From NCBI RefSeq assembly GCF_902499115.1, contig NZ_CABVPN010000013.1, positions 124,001 to 188,000 on the forward strand: DNA of 64,000 nt, given 5' to 3'. This document shows positions 7,973-16,266 of this stretch, piece by piece. Each line of letters begins with the position of its first letter. The first letter of the stretch is position 1. The notes under the pieces are model-generated. The model was not told where the DNA came from, ran no database searches, and saw nothing but the letters and a program-made list of their open reading frames with translations. Source of the DNA: Burkholderia diffusa (GTDB taxonomy: Bacteria > Pseudomonadota > Gammaproteobacteria > Burkholderiales > Burkholderiaceae). The translations under genes and the position numbers were made by a program.

Positions 7973-9259
7973 ATGCGAGTCGTCATTCTGGGCAGCGGTG
8001 TGGTGGGCGTGGCAAGCGCGTATTACCTCGCGCGCGCCGGTCATGAAGTCACGGTGATCGACCGGGAAGCCGGTCCGGCGCTCGAGACGAGCTTCGCGAA
8101 CGCAGGTCAGATCTCGCCCGGCTATGCCGCGCCGTGGGCCGCGCCCGGCGTGCCGCTGAAGGCCGTCAAGTGGATGTTCGAGAAGCACGCGCCGCTCGCG
8201 ATCCGCCTCGACGGCACGCGCTTCCAGCTCCAGTGGATGTGGCAGATGCTGCGCAACTGCACGGCCGAGCGCTATGCAGTCAACAAGGGCCGCATGGTCC
8301 GCCTCGCCGAATACAGCCGCGATTGCCTGCAGGCGCTGCGCGCCGACACGGGTATCCAGTACGAAGGCCGCACGGGCGGCACGCTGCAACTGTTCCGCAC
8401 GCAGCAGCAACTCGACGGCGCGGCGAAGGATATGGCGGTGCTGCAGGAAGCCAACGTGCCGTTCGAACTGCTGTCGCCGGCCGAGCTCAAGAATGCCGAA
8501 CCGGCGCTTGCCGCCGTGTCGCACAAGCTGACGGGCGGCCTGCGCCTGCCGGGCGATGAAACCGGCGACTGCCAGCTGTTCACGACGCGCCTCGCGGCGC
8601 TCGCAGAATCGCTCGGCGTGAAGTTCCGCTACAACACGCCGATCGACGCGCTCGCGATCGCGGGCGGCAAGATCGCCGGCGTGCAGTGCGGCAGCGAGAC
8701 GGTGCGCGCGGATGCATATGTCGTCGCGCTCGGGTCGTACTCCACCAACTTCATCTCAAACCTGATGAAGATCCCCGTCTATCCGCTGAAGGGCTATTCG
8801 ATCACCGCGCCGATCGTCGACGAGACGGCCGCGCCCGTGTCGACGGTGCTGGACGAAACCTACAAGATCGCGATCACGCGTTTCGACCAGCGCATCCGCG
8901 TCGGCGGCATGGCGGAGATCGTCGGCTTCGACAAGAACCTGCGTGCCGCGCGTCGCGAGACGCTCGAAATGTGCGTGAACGACCTGTTCCCGGGCGGCGG
9001 CGACACGTCGAAGGCAACGTTCTGGACAGGCCTGCGCCCGATGACGCCGGACGGCACGCCGATCGTCGGCCGCACGCCGGTCTCGAACCTGTTTCTGAAC
9101 ACCGGCCACGGCACGCTCGGCTGGACGATGTCGTGCGGGTCGGGCCAGCTGCTCGCCGACCTGATCTCGGGCAAGAAGCCGGCAATCCAGGCCGACGACC
9201 TGTCGGTGCATCGCTACCTGAAGGACGTAGCCGGCCAGACGCGCCCGGCATATGCATAA
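7973..9259 (+). CDS. dadA: D-amino acid dehydrogenase, small subunit
   Basis: DadA oxidatively deaminates D-amino acids, chiefly D-alanine, to 2-oxo acids and passes electrons to the respiratory chain at the inner membrane. The 428-residue flavoprotein starts with the FAD-binding Rossmann motif (VVILGSGVVGVASAYYLARAG, residues 3-22, with the ribose-binding VIDRE near 28). Its DAO-type C-terminal motif (GLRPMTPDGTPIVG, then NLFLNTGHGTLGWTMSCGSG) is also present. Length matches the family. No alanine racemase (dadX) follows; a terminator lies 39 nt downstream, so dadA is probably monocistronic and controlled by the divergent Lrp. Confidence 0.96.
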   Translation: MRVVILGSGVVGVASAYYLARAGHEVTVIDREAGPALETSFANAGQISPGYAAPWAAPGVPLKAVKWMFEKHAPLAIRLDGTRFQLQWMWQMLRNCTAERYAVNKGRMVRLAEYSRDCLQALRADTGIQYEGRTGGTLQLFRTQQQLDGAAKDMAVLQEANVPFELLSPAELKNAEPALAAVSHKLTGGLRLPGDETGDCQLFTTRLAALAESLGVKFRYNTPIDALAIAGGKIAGVQCGSETVRADAYVVALGSYSTNFISNLMKIPVYPLKGYSITAPIVDETAAPVSTVLDETYKIAITRFDQRIRVGGMAEIVGFDKNLRAARRETLEMCVNDLFPGGGDTSKATFWTGLRPMTPDGTPIVGRTPVSNLFLNTGHGTLGWTMSCGSGQLLADLISGKKPAIQADDLSVHRYLKDVAGQTRPAYA

Positions 9260-9297
9260 GTCGGAACGGCCCGCCGCGACGCAGGCCGGTCCGCCTC

Positions 9298-9332
9298 AAC
9301 GAAAAAGGCGCCCTCGGGGCGCCTTTTTCGTT
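9298..9332 (+). terminator. Terminator after dadA
   Basis: A 15-bp perfect stem (AACGAAAAAGGCGCC with its complement) with a 5-base loop and a T tract within the 3' arm. It lies 39 nt past the dadA stop. Confidence 0.88.
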
Positions 9333-9511
9333 ACAGCGAATGCGTTGCGGCCTCGGAACAGGGCCTCCGTCGACTCGCGCACGGTCGTTGCCATTCGCGC
9401 CGACGATCAACGCTTCTGGCCCACCTGTCCACACGACGACATGTTCGGCGCGGCATTGAGCGAGCACGGCTCGCTGCCCGACAGAACACCCCGCCGGCTT
9501 CTGTCGTCGCA

Positions 9512-9539
9512 CAAAAAAAGGGGCGCGTATCGCGCCCCT
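9512..9539 (-). terminator. Terminator after etfA
   Basis: Read on the minus strand, a 9-bp GC stem (AGGGGCGCG/CGCGCCCCT) with an ATA loop is followed by seven T residues. It ends the etfBA operon about 40 nt after the etfA stop. Confidence 0.85.
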
Positions 9540-9580
9540 CGTCCTGCGTACTTGCCGCCGAAGCGTCAAGTCACACTGTG

Positions 9581-10516
9581 TCAGCCCAGTTCGTTCACGA
9601 GTTCCGGCACGAGCGCGAACAGGTCGCCGACGAGGCCGTAATCGGCCACGCTGAAGATCGGCGCTTCCGGATCCTTGTTGATCGCGACGATCACCTTCGA
9701 ATCCTTCATGCCGGCCAGGTGCTGGATCGCACCCGAGATGCCCACCGCGATGTACAGCTGCGGCGCAACGATCTTGCCGGTCTGGCCGACCTGATAGTCG
9801 TTCGGCACGTAGCCTGCATCGACTGCCGCGCGCGATGCGCCAAGCGCTGCCGACAGCTTGTCGGCCAGAGGCTCCAGCACCTTCGTGTAGTTTTCACCGC
9901 TACCCAGACCGCGGCCGCCCGACACGATGATGCTCGCCGACGTCAGCTCCGGACGGTCCAGCTTCGTCACCTCACGGCTCACGAACTGCGACTTGCCTGC
10001 ATCTGCCGCCGCTTCGATCTTCTCGACCGACGCGCTGCCGCCTTCCGCCGCCACCGGATCGAAACCCGTTGCACGCACCGTGATCACCTTGATCGGATCG
10101 CTCGACTGAACCGTCGCAATCGCGTTGCCTGCGTAGATCGGACGCTCGAACGTGTCGGCCGAATCGACCGCCGTGATGTCCGAAATCTGTGCAACGTCCA
10201 GCTTCGCGGCGATGCGCGGCGCGATGTTCTTGCCGTAGGCGGTTGCCGGCGCGAGGATGTGCGAGTAGTCCTTCGCGATGTTCAGCGCGGTCGCTTCGAC
10301 GTTTTCCGCCAGGCCCGCTTCGAGCTGCGGCGCGTCGGCCAGCAACACCTTCGACACACCTGCAATCTTGGCTGCGGCATCGGCCGCGCCCTGCGCGTTG
10401 TGCCCCGCGACCAGCATGTGAATGTCGCCGCCAATCTTCGCGGCCGCCGCCACCGTGTTCAGCGTCGCGGCCTTGATCGACGCGTTGTCATGTTCTGCAA
10501 TCACCAGAATCGTCAT
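9581..10516 (-). CDS. etfA: Electron transfer flavoprotein, alpha subunit
   Basis: EtfA carries the FAD of the soluble ETF heterodimer, which accepts electrons from acyl-CoA and other dehydrogenases and delivers them to ETF-ubiquinone oxidoreductase. The 311-residue protein has the N-terminal adenine-nucleotide-alpha-hydrolase-like domain (MTILVIAEHDNASIKAATLN) and the FAD domain with VSGGRGLGSGENY (near 189). The signature YIAVGISGAIQHLAGMKDS and VAINKDPEAPIF follow. It begins 16 nt after etfB ends. Confidence 0.97.
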   Translation of the reverse strand: MTILVIAEHDNASIKAATLNTVAAAAKIGGDIHMLVAGHNAQGAADAAAKIAGVSKVLLADAPQLEAGLAENVEATALNIAKDYSHILAPATAYGKNIAPRIAAKLDVAQISDITAVDSADTFERPIYAGNAIATVQSSDPIKVITVRATGFDPVAAEGGSASVEKIEAAADAGKSQFVSREVTKLDRPELTSASIIVSGGRGLGSGENYTKVLEPLADKLSAALGASRAAVDAGYVPNDYQVGQTGKIVAPQLYIAVGISGAIQHLAGMKDSKVIVAINKDPEAPIFSVADYGLVGDLFALVPELVNELG

Positions 10517-10532
10517 TTCTTTCCGCTCCCTC

Positions 10533-11282
10533 TTACAGCACCTTGGCTTCGGTCTTCAGCTTCTCGACCAGCGTCTTCACGTCCGGCACCTTCACGCCGG
10601 CCGCGCGCTTCGGCGGCTCGGCCACCTTCAGCGTCTTCAGACGCGGCGTGACGTCCACGCCCAGGTCTTCCGGCTTCACCGTTTCCAGCGGCTTCTTCTT
10701 CGCCTTCATGATGTTCGGCAGCGTCACGTAGCGCGGCTCGTTCAGGCGCAGGTCGGTCGTGACGACTGCCGGCAGTTGAAGCGACAGCGTTTCCGCGCCG
10801 CCGTCGACTTCACGCGCAACCGTGGCGCGGCCATCGGCGATCGTGACCTTCGACGCGAACGTCGCTTGCGGCAGGCCCGCCAGCGCGGCCAGCATCTGAC
10901 CCGTCTGGTTCGAATCGTCGTCGATCGCCTGCTTGCCGAGGATCACGAGTTGCGGCTGTTCCTTGTCGACCAGCGCCTTCAGGATCTTCGCCACCGCCAG
11001 CGGCTCGACGCTGTCGTTCGACTCGACGAGGATCGCGCGATCCGCGCCGATCGCCAGCGCCGTACGCAGCGTTTCCTGCGCTTGCGTCACACCGACCGAC
11101 ACCGCGATCACTTCGGTCGCCACACCCGCTTCCTTCAGGCGCACCGCTTCTTCCACCGCGATTTCGTCGAACGGGTTCATCGACATCTTCACGTTCGCAA
11201 TGTCGACGCCCGTGTTGTCCGACTTCACGCGGACCTTCACGTTGTAATCGACCACTCTTTTCACTGGCACCAGGATTTTCAT
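10533..11282 (-). CDS. etfB: Electron transfer flavoprotein, beta subunit
   Basis: EtfB is the AMP-binding partner of EtfA. The 249-residue protein begins MKILVPVKRVVDYNVKVR and contains the signature MSMNPFDEIAVEEAVRLKE (near 36). The AMP loop region VILGKQAIDDDSNQTGQM and the C-terminal recognition loop (LNEPRYVTLPNIMKAKKKP) are also present. A GTG two codons earlier is in frame, but the ATG at 11282 is the usual start. It is the first gene of a two-gene operon with etfA. Confidence 0.97.
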   Translation of the reverse strand: MKILVPVKRVVDYNVKVRVKSDNTGVDIANVKMSMNPFDEIAVEEAVRLKEAGVATEVIAVSVGVTQAQETLRTALAIGADRAILVESNDSVEPLAVAKILKALVDKEQPQLVILGKQAIDDDSNQTGQMLAALAGLPQATFASKVTIADGRATVAREVDGGAETLSLQLPAVVTTDLRLNEPRYVTLPNIMKAKKKPLETVKPEDLGVDVTPRLKTLKVAEPPKRAAGVKVPDVKTLVEKLKTEAKVL

Positions 11283-11437
11283 GCACACGCTCCAAAGTTA
11301 CGAATACGACCAGAGGCCATTCTATAGCGAGGCCTCATGACTGCGCGGCCAAGCGGACCAATCCATCGCGGCTATCGAGGATAACGCTCCTCTTCGGCGC
11401 GCCGACAATAGCGAACGGTCGTTTTATTTTAAAAGAG

Positions 11438-11466
11438 AAAAAACCCGGACGCAAAGCCCGGGTTTT
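11438..11466 (-). terminator. Terminator after metQ
   Basis: On the minus strand AAAACCCGG/CCGGGTTTT forms a 9-bp stem around a short loop, followed by a T-rich tract. It lies 46 nt after the metQ stop and upstream of etfB. Confidence 0.85.
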
Positions 11467-11511
11467 CGATCATCAACTCTAATCGTCACCGGGCGCGCCC
11501 AGCACCACGTG

Positions 11512-12306
11512 TTACCAGGCGGCGATGACCGCGCCGCCGAACTTCTGTTCGATGAACTGCTTCACTTCCGCGGAATGGTAGGCCGCTACCAGCTTTGCGA
11601 CCCACGGCTTGCTCCGGTCAGCGTCGCGAATCGCGAGAACGTTCGCGTAAGGGCCGTTCGGGCCCTCGATCGCGATCGCGTCCTGTTTCGGCTTCAACCC
11701 GGCTTCCATCGCGTAGTTGGTGTTGATCGCCGCGGCGTCGACGTCGCCGAGCGAACGCGGAATCTGCGCCGCATCGAGTTCGACGATCTTCAGCTTGCGC
11801 GGATTGTCGACGATGTCGAGCGGCGTCGCCTTCAACCCGGCGTCCGCACGCAGCTTCAGCAGCCCCTGCTTCTGCAGCAACAGCAGCGCGCGGCCGCCAT
11901 TGGTCGGATCATTCGGCACCGCGATGCGCGCGCCGGGTTTCAGCTCGGCCAGCGACTTCACCCGCTTCGAATAGATGCCCATCGGGAATGTGACGGTATC
12001 CGCGACCTTGATCAGCTTGTAGCCGCGATCCTTCACCTGCGCCTGCAGATAAGGATCGTGCTGGTAGCTGTTTGCGTCGAGATCGCCCGACGCGAGCGCC
12101 GCGTTCGGCTGCACGTAATCCGAGAATTCGACGATGCGGATGTCGAGGCCGCTCTTGGCCGCGACCTTCTTCACCACGTCCATGATCTGCGCGTGCGGAC
12201 CGCCCGTCACGCCCACCTTGATGGTTTCGGCCTGCGCGTGCGCGCTCGCGAACAGCGCGGCCGCACCGAGTGCGACCGCGAACTTCAGCATGAAGCGTCG
12301 TTGCAT
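11512..12306 (-). CDS. metQ: D/L-methionine ABC transporter, substrate-binding protein
   Basis: MetQ/NlpA binds methionine in the periplasm and delivers it to MetNI. The 264-residue precursor has a signal peptide (FAVALGAAALFASAHAQA) and no lipobox cysteine, so it looks like a soluble periplasmic form rather than a lipoprotein. The family motifs KVGVTGGPHAQIMDVVKK, DANSYQHDPYL and AAINTNYAMEAGL are clear. GGGGGAGA precedes the ATG. It is the last gene of metN-metI-metQ, 27 nt after metI. Confidence 0.95.
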   Translation of the reverse strand: MQRRFMLKFAVALGAAALFASAHAQAETIKVGVTGGPHAQIMDVVKKVAAKSGLDIRIVEFSDYVQPNAALASGDLDANSYQHDPYLQAQVKDRGYKLIKVADTVTFPMGIYSKRVKSLAELKPGARIAVPNDPTNGGRALLLLQKQGLLKLRADAGLKATPLDIVDNPRKLKIVELDAAQIPRSLGDVDAAAINTNYAMEAGLKPKQDAIAIEGPNGPYANVLAIRDADRSKPWVAKLVAAYHSAEVKQFIEQKFGGAVIAAW

Positions 12307-12333
12307 CGTCTCCCCCTACCAATGAATGTCGTT

Positions 12334-12987
12334 TTACTTATGGCTCAGCCGGCGCACGAGCCAGTCGCCGAACGATTGCACGATCTGCACGAACACGATC
12401 AGGATCGCGACGACCGTCCACATGACTTCCGGCAGATAGCGCTGGTAGCCGTAGCGGATCCCGAGATCGCCGAGCCCGCCGCCGCCGATCGCACCGGCCA
12501 TCGCTGAATAACCGACGAGCGACACGAACGTGATCGTCAGGCCCGCGACGATGCCAGGCAGCGATTCGGGAAGCAGCACCTTGAACACGATCTGCGACGT
12601 CGTCGCGCCCATCGACTGCGCGGCCTCGATCAGCCCGCGGTCGACTTCGCGCAGCGCGGTCTCGACCAGTCGCGCGACGAACGGCGCGGCCGCGAGCGTC
12701 AGCGGCACGACCGCCGCAGCCGTGCCGATCGACGACCCCGTGACGAGCCGCGTGAACGGAATGACCGCAACCAACAGGATGATGAACGGCGTCGAGCGCA
12801 CCGCGTTCACGATGCCGCCGAGCACACGATTCACGCCGAGGTTCTGCAGCACGCCCTGGCGGTCGGTCAGGTAGAGCAGCACGCCGAGCGGCATCCCGAC
12901 GAGCGCGCCGACCGCTCCCGAGATGCCGACCATGATCAGCGTCTCCCAGAACGACTGCACGAACATATCGAACATCTCACTCAACAT
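12334..12987 (-). CDS. metI: Methionine ABC transporter, permease
   Basis: MetI is the inner-membrane permease of the methionine importer. The 217-residue protein has about five transmembrane segments (for example LIMVGISGAVGALVGMPLGV and PFIILLVAVIPF). The EAA coupling motif EAAQSMGATTSQIVFKVLLP (near 140) contacts MetN. Its start overlaps the metN stop by 11 nt, indicating translational coupling. Confidence 0.96.
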   Translation of the reverse strand: MLSEMFDMFVQSFWETLIMVGISGAVGALVGMPLGVLLYLTDRQGVLQNLGVNRVLGGIVNAVRSTPFIILLVAVIPFTRLVTGSSIGTAAAVVPLTLAAAPFVARLVETALREVDRGLIEAAQSMGATTSQIVFKVLLPESLPGIVAGLTITFVSLVGYSAMAGAIGGGGLGDLGIRYGYQRYLPEVMWTVVAILIVFVQIVQSFGDWLVRRLSHK

Positions 12988-14011
12988 ACGAAAGCTCCTC
13001 TACCACCACACCTTGCTCGCGCAGGAACGCGAGCGCCTGCCCGACCTTGCCCGGTTCGCCGCCCGCGAGCACCGCGAGCGACCCGAACGCCTGCCCCTGG
13101 ATCTCGTCGATCTGGCCGTGCAGGATGTTGAAATCCAGTTCGTACCGGCGAATCGTCTCCGACAGGATCGGCTGGTCGACACCCGAGCCGGTGAACGCGA
13201 GCCGCAGCAAATGCCCGCTGCCCGTCTTCAGCCGCTCGGCCACGCGTGCCTTCAGCGCGGGCGGCAGTTCCTGCGCGATCACGTCGCCGATCAGCGCGCG
13301 CGTCACTTCGTGATGCGGCTGCAGGAACACGTCGATCACGCGGCCTTCCTCGACCACGCGCCCCGCGTCGAGCACCGCCACGCGATCGCATACTTGCTTG
13401 ATCACTTCCATCTGGTGCGTGATCAGCACGATCGTCAGGCCAAGTTCGCGGTTGATGCGCTTCAGCAGGTCGAGGATCGCGCGCGTGGTCTCGGGATCGA
13501 GCGCCGACGTCGCTTCGTCCGACAGCAGCACCTTCGGCTTGCTCGCGAGCGCGCGGGCGATGCCGACGCGCTGCTTCTGGCCGCCGCTGATCTGAGCAGG
13601 GTAGCGGTCCTTCTGCGCGGACAGCCCGACGAGGTCGAGCAGCGGCAGCACGGCGGCCTCGATGTCGGCACGGCTCGCGCCAGCAAGCTCGAGCGGCAAC
13701 GCGACGTTGTCGAAGACCGTGCGCGACGACAGCAGGTTGAAGTGCTGGAAGATCATGCCGATTTCGCGGCGCGCTTCGCGCAGCGCGCCGGCCGACAGCA
13801 GCGTGAGATCGAGCCCGCCGACGACGACGTTGCCTTCGGTCGGCCGCGTGAGCAGGTTGATGGTGCGCACGAGCGTGCTCTTGCCGGCGCCGCTTCGGCC
13901 GATGATGCCGAACACCTCGCCCTGCGGGATCGTCAGATTGACGTTGTGCAATGCGTCGACCCAGCCGGTCGGCCCGGGGAAACGCTGCGACAGATTGCGT
14001 AATTCGATCAT
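12977..14011 (-). CDS. metN: Methionine ABC transporter, ATP-binding protein
   Basis: MetN is the ATPase of the methionine importer. The 344-residue protein has Walker A (GRSGAGKST, near 38-46), the Q loop (IFQHFNLL), the ABC signature SGGQKQRVGIARAL and Walker B (VLLSDEATSALD). A C-terminal NIL/C2 regulatory domain (about 260-344) senses intracellular methionine and inhibits transport in characterised members. The ATG at 14011 (MIELRNLSQRFPG) is canonical but has no Shine-Dalgarno; a strong hairpin lies 10 nt upstream. It is the first gene of metNIQ. Confidence 0.96.
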   Translation of the reverse strand: MIELRNLSQRFPGPTGWVDALHNVNLTIPQGEVFGIIGRSGAGKSTLVRTINLLTRPTEGNVVVGGLDLTLLSAGALREARREIGMIFQHFNLLSSRTVFDNVALPLELAGASRADIEAAVLPLLDLVGLSAQKDRYPAQISGGQKQRVGIARALASKPKVLLSDEATSALDPETTRAILDLLKRINRELGLTIVLITHQMEVIKQVCDRVAVLDAGRVVEEGRVIDVFLQPHHEVTRALIGDVIAQELPPALKARVAERLKTGSGHLLRLAFTGSGVDQPILSETIRRYELDFNILHGQIDEIQGQAFGSLAVLAGGEPGKVGQALAFLREQGVVVEELSYVE

Positions 14012-14021
14012 GTAAACAAAA

Positions 14022-14058
14022 CGGCGGCCGACTGGCGAAGCCCGCCAGTCGGCCGCCG
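14022..14058 (-). promoter_or_regulatory. Terminator-like hairpin abutting the metN start codon
   Basis: Perfect 16-bp inverted repeats (14022-14037 and 14043-14058; arm CGGCGGCCGACTGGCG) have a 5-base loop. On the minus strand the hairpin is followed by GTTTTGTTTAC and then the metN ATG. The T-rich tail gives it the look of an intrinsic terminator placed in the metNIQ leader. No gene that would need terminating lies upstream on this strand. Confidence 0.6.
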
Positions 14059-14227
14059 ATGCATCTGGAATAGCCGGCGATTTTACCGCAAACGCCTCAT
14101 TCCACTTAATAATCGATTTCGATCTTTTCATAACCAGACGAAATTAGAGGAGCACTGCTGGTCCGCCGTGTGAGTGCCGCGACTATGATCCGGAACACCG
14201 ATGCCAACCAAACAGGGGACCCGCCAG

Positions 14228-15151
14228 ATGACCGCCACCACCACGCAGGTCGCCGCACCCGCCGCCATCGCAGCACGGGACACGGCAGCGCCGCCCGACC
14301 CGCGGATGGGCCGGCTCCGTACCGCGGACGGGCTCGAACTGGCGTCGTATCGCTGGCCGGCTGGCGACGGCACGGAGCCGCCACGCGCGACGATTGCTCT
14401 CGTGCATGGCCTCGCCGAGCATGCGGGCCGCTACGCGGCGCTCGCGGCCAGATTGAACGCGGCCGGCATCGACGTGCTGGCGATCGATCTGCGCGGGCAC
14501 GGCCAGTCGCCCGGTAAACGCGCGTGGGTCGAGCGTTTCGACGATTACCTGAACGATGCGGATGCCCTCGTCGCCGAAGCCGCCCGCGACGATACGCCGC
14601 TCTTCCTGATGGGGCACAGCATGGGCGGCGCCGTCGCGGCGCTGTATGCAATCGAACGCGCGCCGATTCGCGGCCACGCGCTGGCGGGCCTCGTGCTGTC
14701 GAGCCCGGCGCTCGCGCCGGGACGCGACGTGCCGCGCTGGATGCTCGCGATGAGCCGCTTCATCACCCGCGTGTGGCCGAGCTTCCCCGCGATCAGGATC
14801 GACGCGGCGCTGCTGTCGCGCGATCCGGCCGTCGTCGCGGCCAATCGTGCCGACCCGCTCGTGCACCACGGCGCGGTGCCGGCGCGCACCGGCGCCGAGA
14901 TCCTCGACGCGATGGCGCGCATCGAGCGCGGTCGCGGCGCGCTGCGCGTGCCGGTGCTCGTCTATCACGGCACCGAGGACAAGCTGACCGAGCCCGACGG
15001 AAGCCGCGCGTTCGGCGCACGCGTCGGCTCGCCCGATCGCACGCTGACGCTATACGAAGGCGGGTTCCACGAAACGATGAACGATCTCGAGCGCGACCGC
15101 GTGATCGATGCGCTGATCGAGTGGATTCACGCGCACGTGCAGGCGCGCTGA
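14228..15151 (+). CDS. Alpha/beta hydrolase (monoacylglycerol lipase-like)
   Basis: The 307-residue serine hydrolase is of the Hydrolase_4/lysophospholipase type. Visible motifs are the oxyanion region ALVHGLAEHAGRYA, the strand and loop DLRGHGQSPG, the nucleophile elbow GHSMGG (Ser near 130) and the acid region VYHGTEDKLTEP. The catalytic His falls in GGFHETMND. These features match bacterial monoacylglycerol lipases. A start at 14201 (nine residues longer) is possible; 14228 is chosen because AGGGGA lies upstream. The gene stands alone and converges on the HDAC-like gene. Confidence 0.82.
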   Translation: MTATTTQVAAPAAIAARDTAAPPDPRMGRLRTADGLELASYRWPAGDGTEPPRATIALVHGLAEHAGRYAALAARLNAAGIDVLAIDLRGHGQSPGKRAWVERFDDYLNDADALVAEAARDDTPLFLMGHSMGGAVAALYAIERAPIRGHALAGLVLSSPALAPGRDVPRWMLAMSRFITRVWPSFPAIRIDAALLSRDPAVVAANRADPLVHHGAVPARTGAEILDAMARIERGRGALRVPVLVYHGTEDKLTEPDGSRAFGARVGSPDRTLTLYEGGFHETMNDLERDRVIDALIEWIHAHVQAR

Positions 15152-15173
15152 GCGCGCGCCGCCCCGCTCCCGG

Positions 15174-16097
15174 TCAGATGCCGGCCAGCACGCGCAGGTG
15201 CGCCACGACGCTGCGGCCGAGCGCGGACAGGTTGTAGCCGCCCTCGAGACAGCTCACGATGCGGCCCTGCGCATGCCGGCGCGCGACGTCGACGATCTGC
15301 GCGGTCAGCCATTCGAAATCGGCCTCGACGAGACCGAGGCTGCCGATGTCGTCCTCTCGATGCGCGTCGAAACCGGCCGACACGAACAGCATCTGCGGCT
15401 TGAACGCGTCGAGACGCGGCAGCCAGAACATGTCGACCGCTTCGCGGATCGCCATCCCGTTGCTGCGCGCAGGCATCGGCAGGTTGACCATGTTCGGCGC
15501 CTGGTGATCGACGCCCGAGAACGGGTATAGCGGATGCTGGAAGAAGCTGCACATCAGCACCCGCTCGTCGTTCGCGAACGCGGCTTCGGTGCCGTTGCCG
15601 TGGTGCACGTCGAAATCGACGATCGCGACGCGCTCGAGGCCGTGGACGTCTAGCGCATGCCGCGCGCCGATCGCGACGTTGTTGAAAAAGCAGAAACCCA
15701 TCGCGCGCGCGGGCTCCGCGTGATGGCCGGGCGGCCGCACGCTGCAGAACGCATTCGCGTAGCGGCCTTCGATCACGGCGTCGGTCGCCGCGATCGACGC
15801 GCCGGCCGCACGCAGCGCGGCGCGCCACGTGTCGCGGTTCATCAGCGTGTCGGGATCGATCTCGACGTAGCCGTCGACGGGCGTCATGCTGCGGATGTAG
15901 TCGATGTGGGCCTGCGTATGCACGCGGCCCAGCGCCACCTCGCTCGCGAACGGCGCGGTTTCGTGCACGATCAGGTCGTCGATGCGGCTCGCGATCAGTT
16001 GATCCTGGATCGCCGACAGGCGGGCCGGGCATTCCGGATGCCATTCCCCCATCTCGTGCAGCATGCAGTCGGGGTGCGTATAGAAGGCGGTTGCCAT
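15174..16097 (-). CDS. Histone deacetylase-like amidohydrolase
   Basis: The 307-residue protein is of the bacterial class II HDAC/acetylpolyamine amidohydrolase superfamily, zinc enzymes that remove acetyl groups from amines. The His-His dyad (RPPGHHAEP, near 122-130), the metal-binding DFDVHHGNGTE and the FVSAGFDAHRED motif are all present. The SCLEGGYNLSALG motif completes the active site. Substrates of bacterial members are largely unknown; acetylpolyamines or acetylated proteins are possible. It is divergent from mltB and converges on the alpha/beta hydrolase. Confidence 0.88.
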   Translation of the reverse strand: MATAFYTHPDCMLHEMGEWHPECPARLSAIQDQLIASRIDDLIVHETAPFASEVALGRVHTQAHIDYIRSMTPVDGYVEIDPDTLMNRDTWRAALRAAGASIAATDAVIEGRYANAFCSVRPPGHHAEPARAMGFCFFNNVAIGARHALDVHGLERVAIVDFDVHHGNGTEAAFANDERVLMCSFFQHPLYPFSGVDHQAPNMVNLPMPARSNGMAIREAVDMFWLPRLDAFKPQMLFVSAGFDAHREDDIGSLGLVEADFEWLTAQIVDVARRHAQGRIVSCLEGGYNLSALGRSVVAHLRVLAGI

Positions 16098-16266
16098 AAT
16101 CTGTCATCCGCGACGCGGGGTGCGCCGCAGGTCTCCATCAATAATGTCCATCGTCTGCCGCGAATTCGCCGCTAACTTACCACAACGGTACGCTGCTTCG
16201 CCCCGGCACGCAGGATGCGTCGGGTATACTGCGCCGAACCCCACCGCCCTGTCCGCCCGCTTCGAC

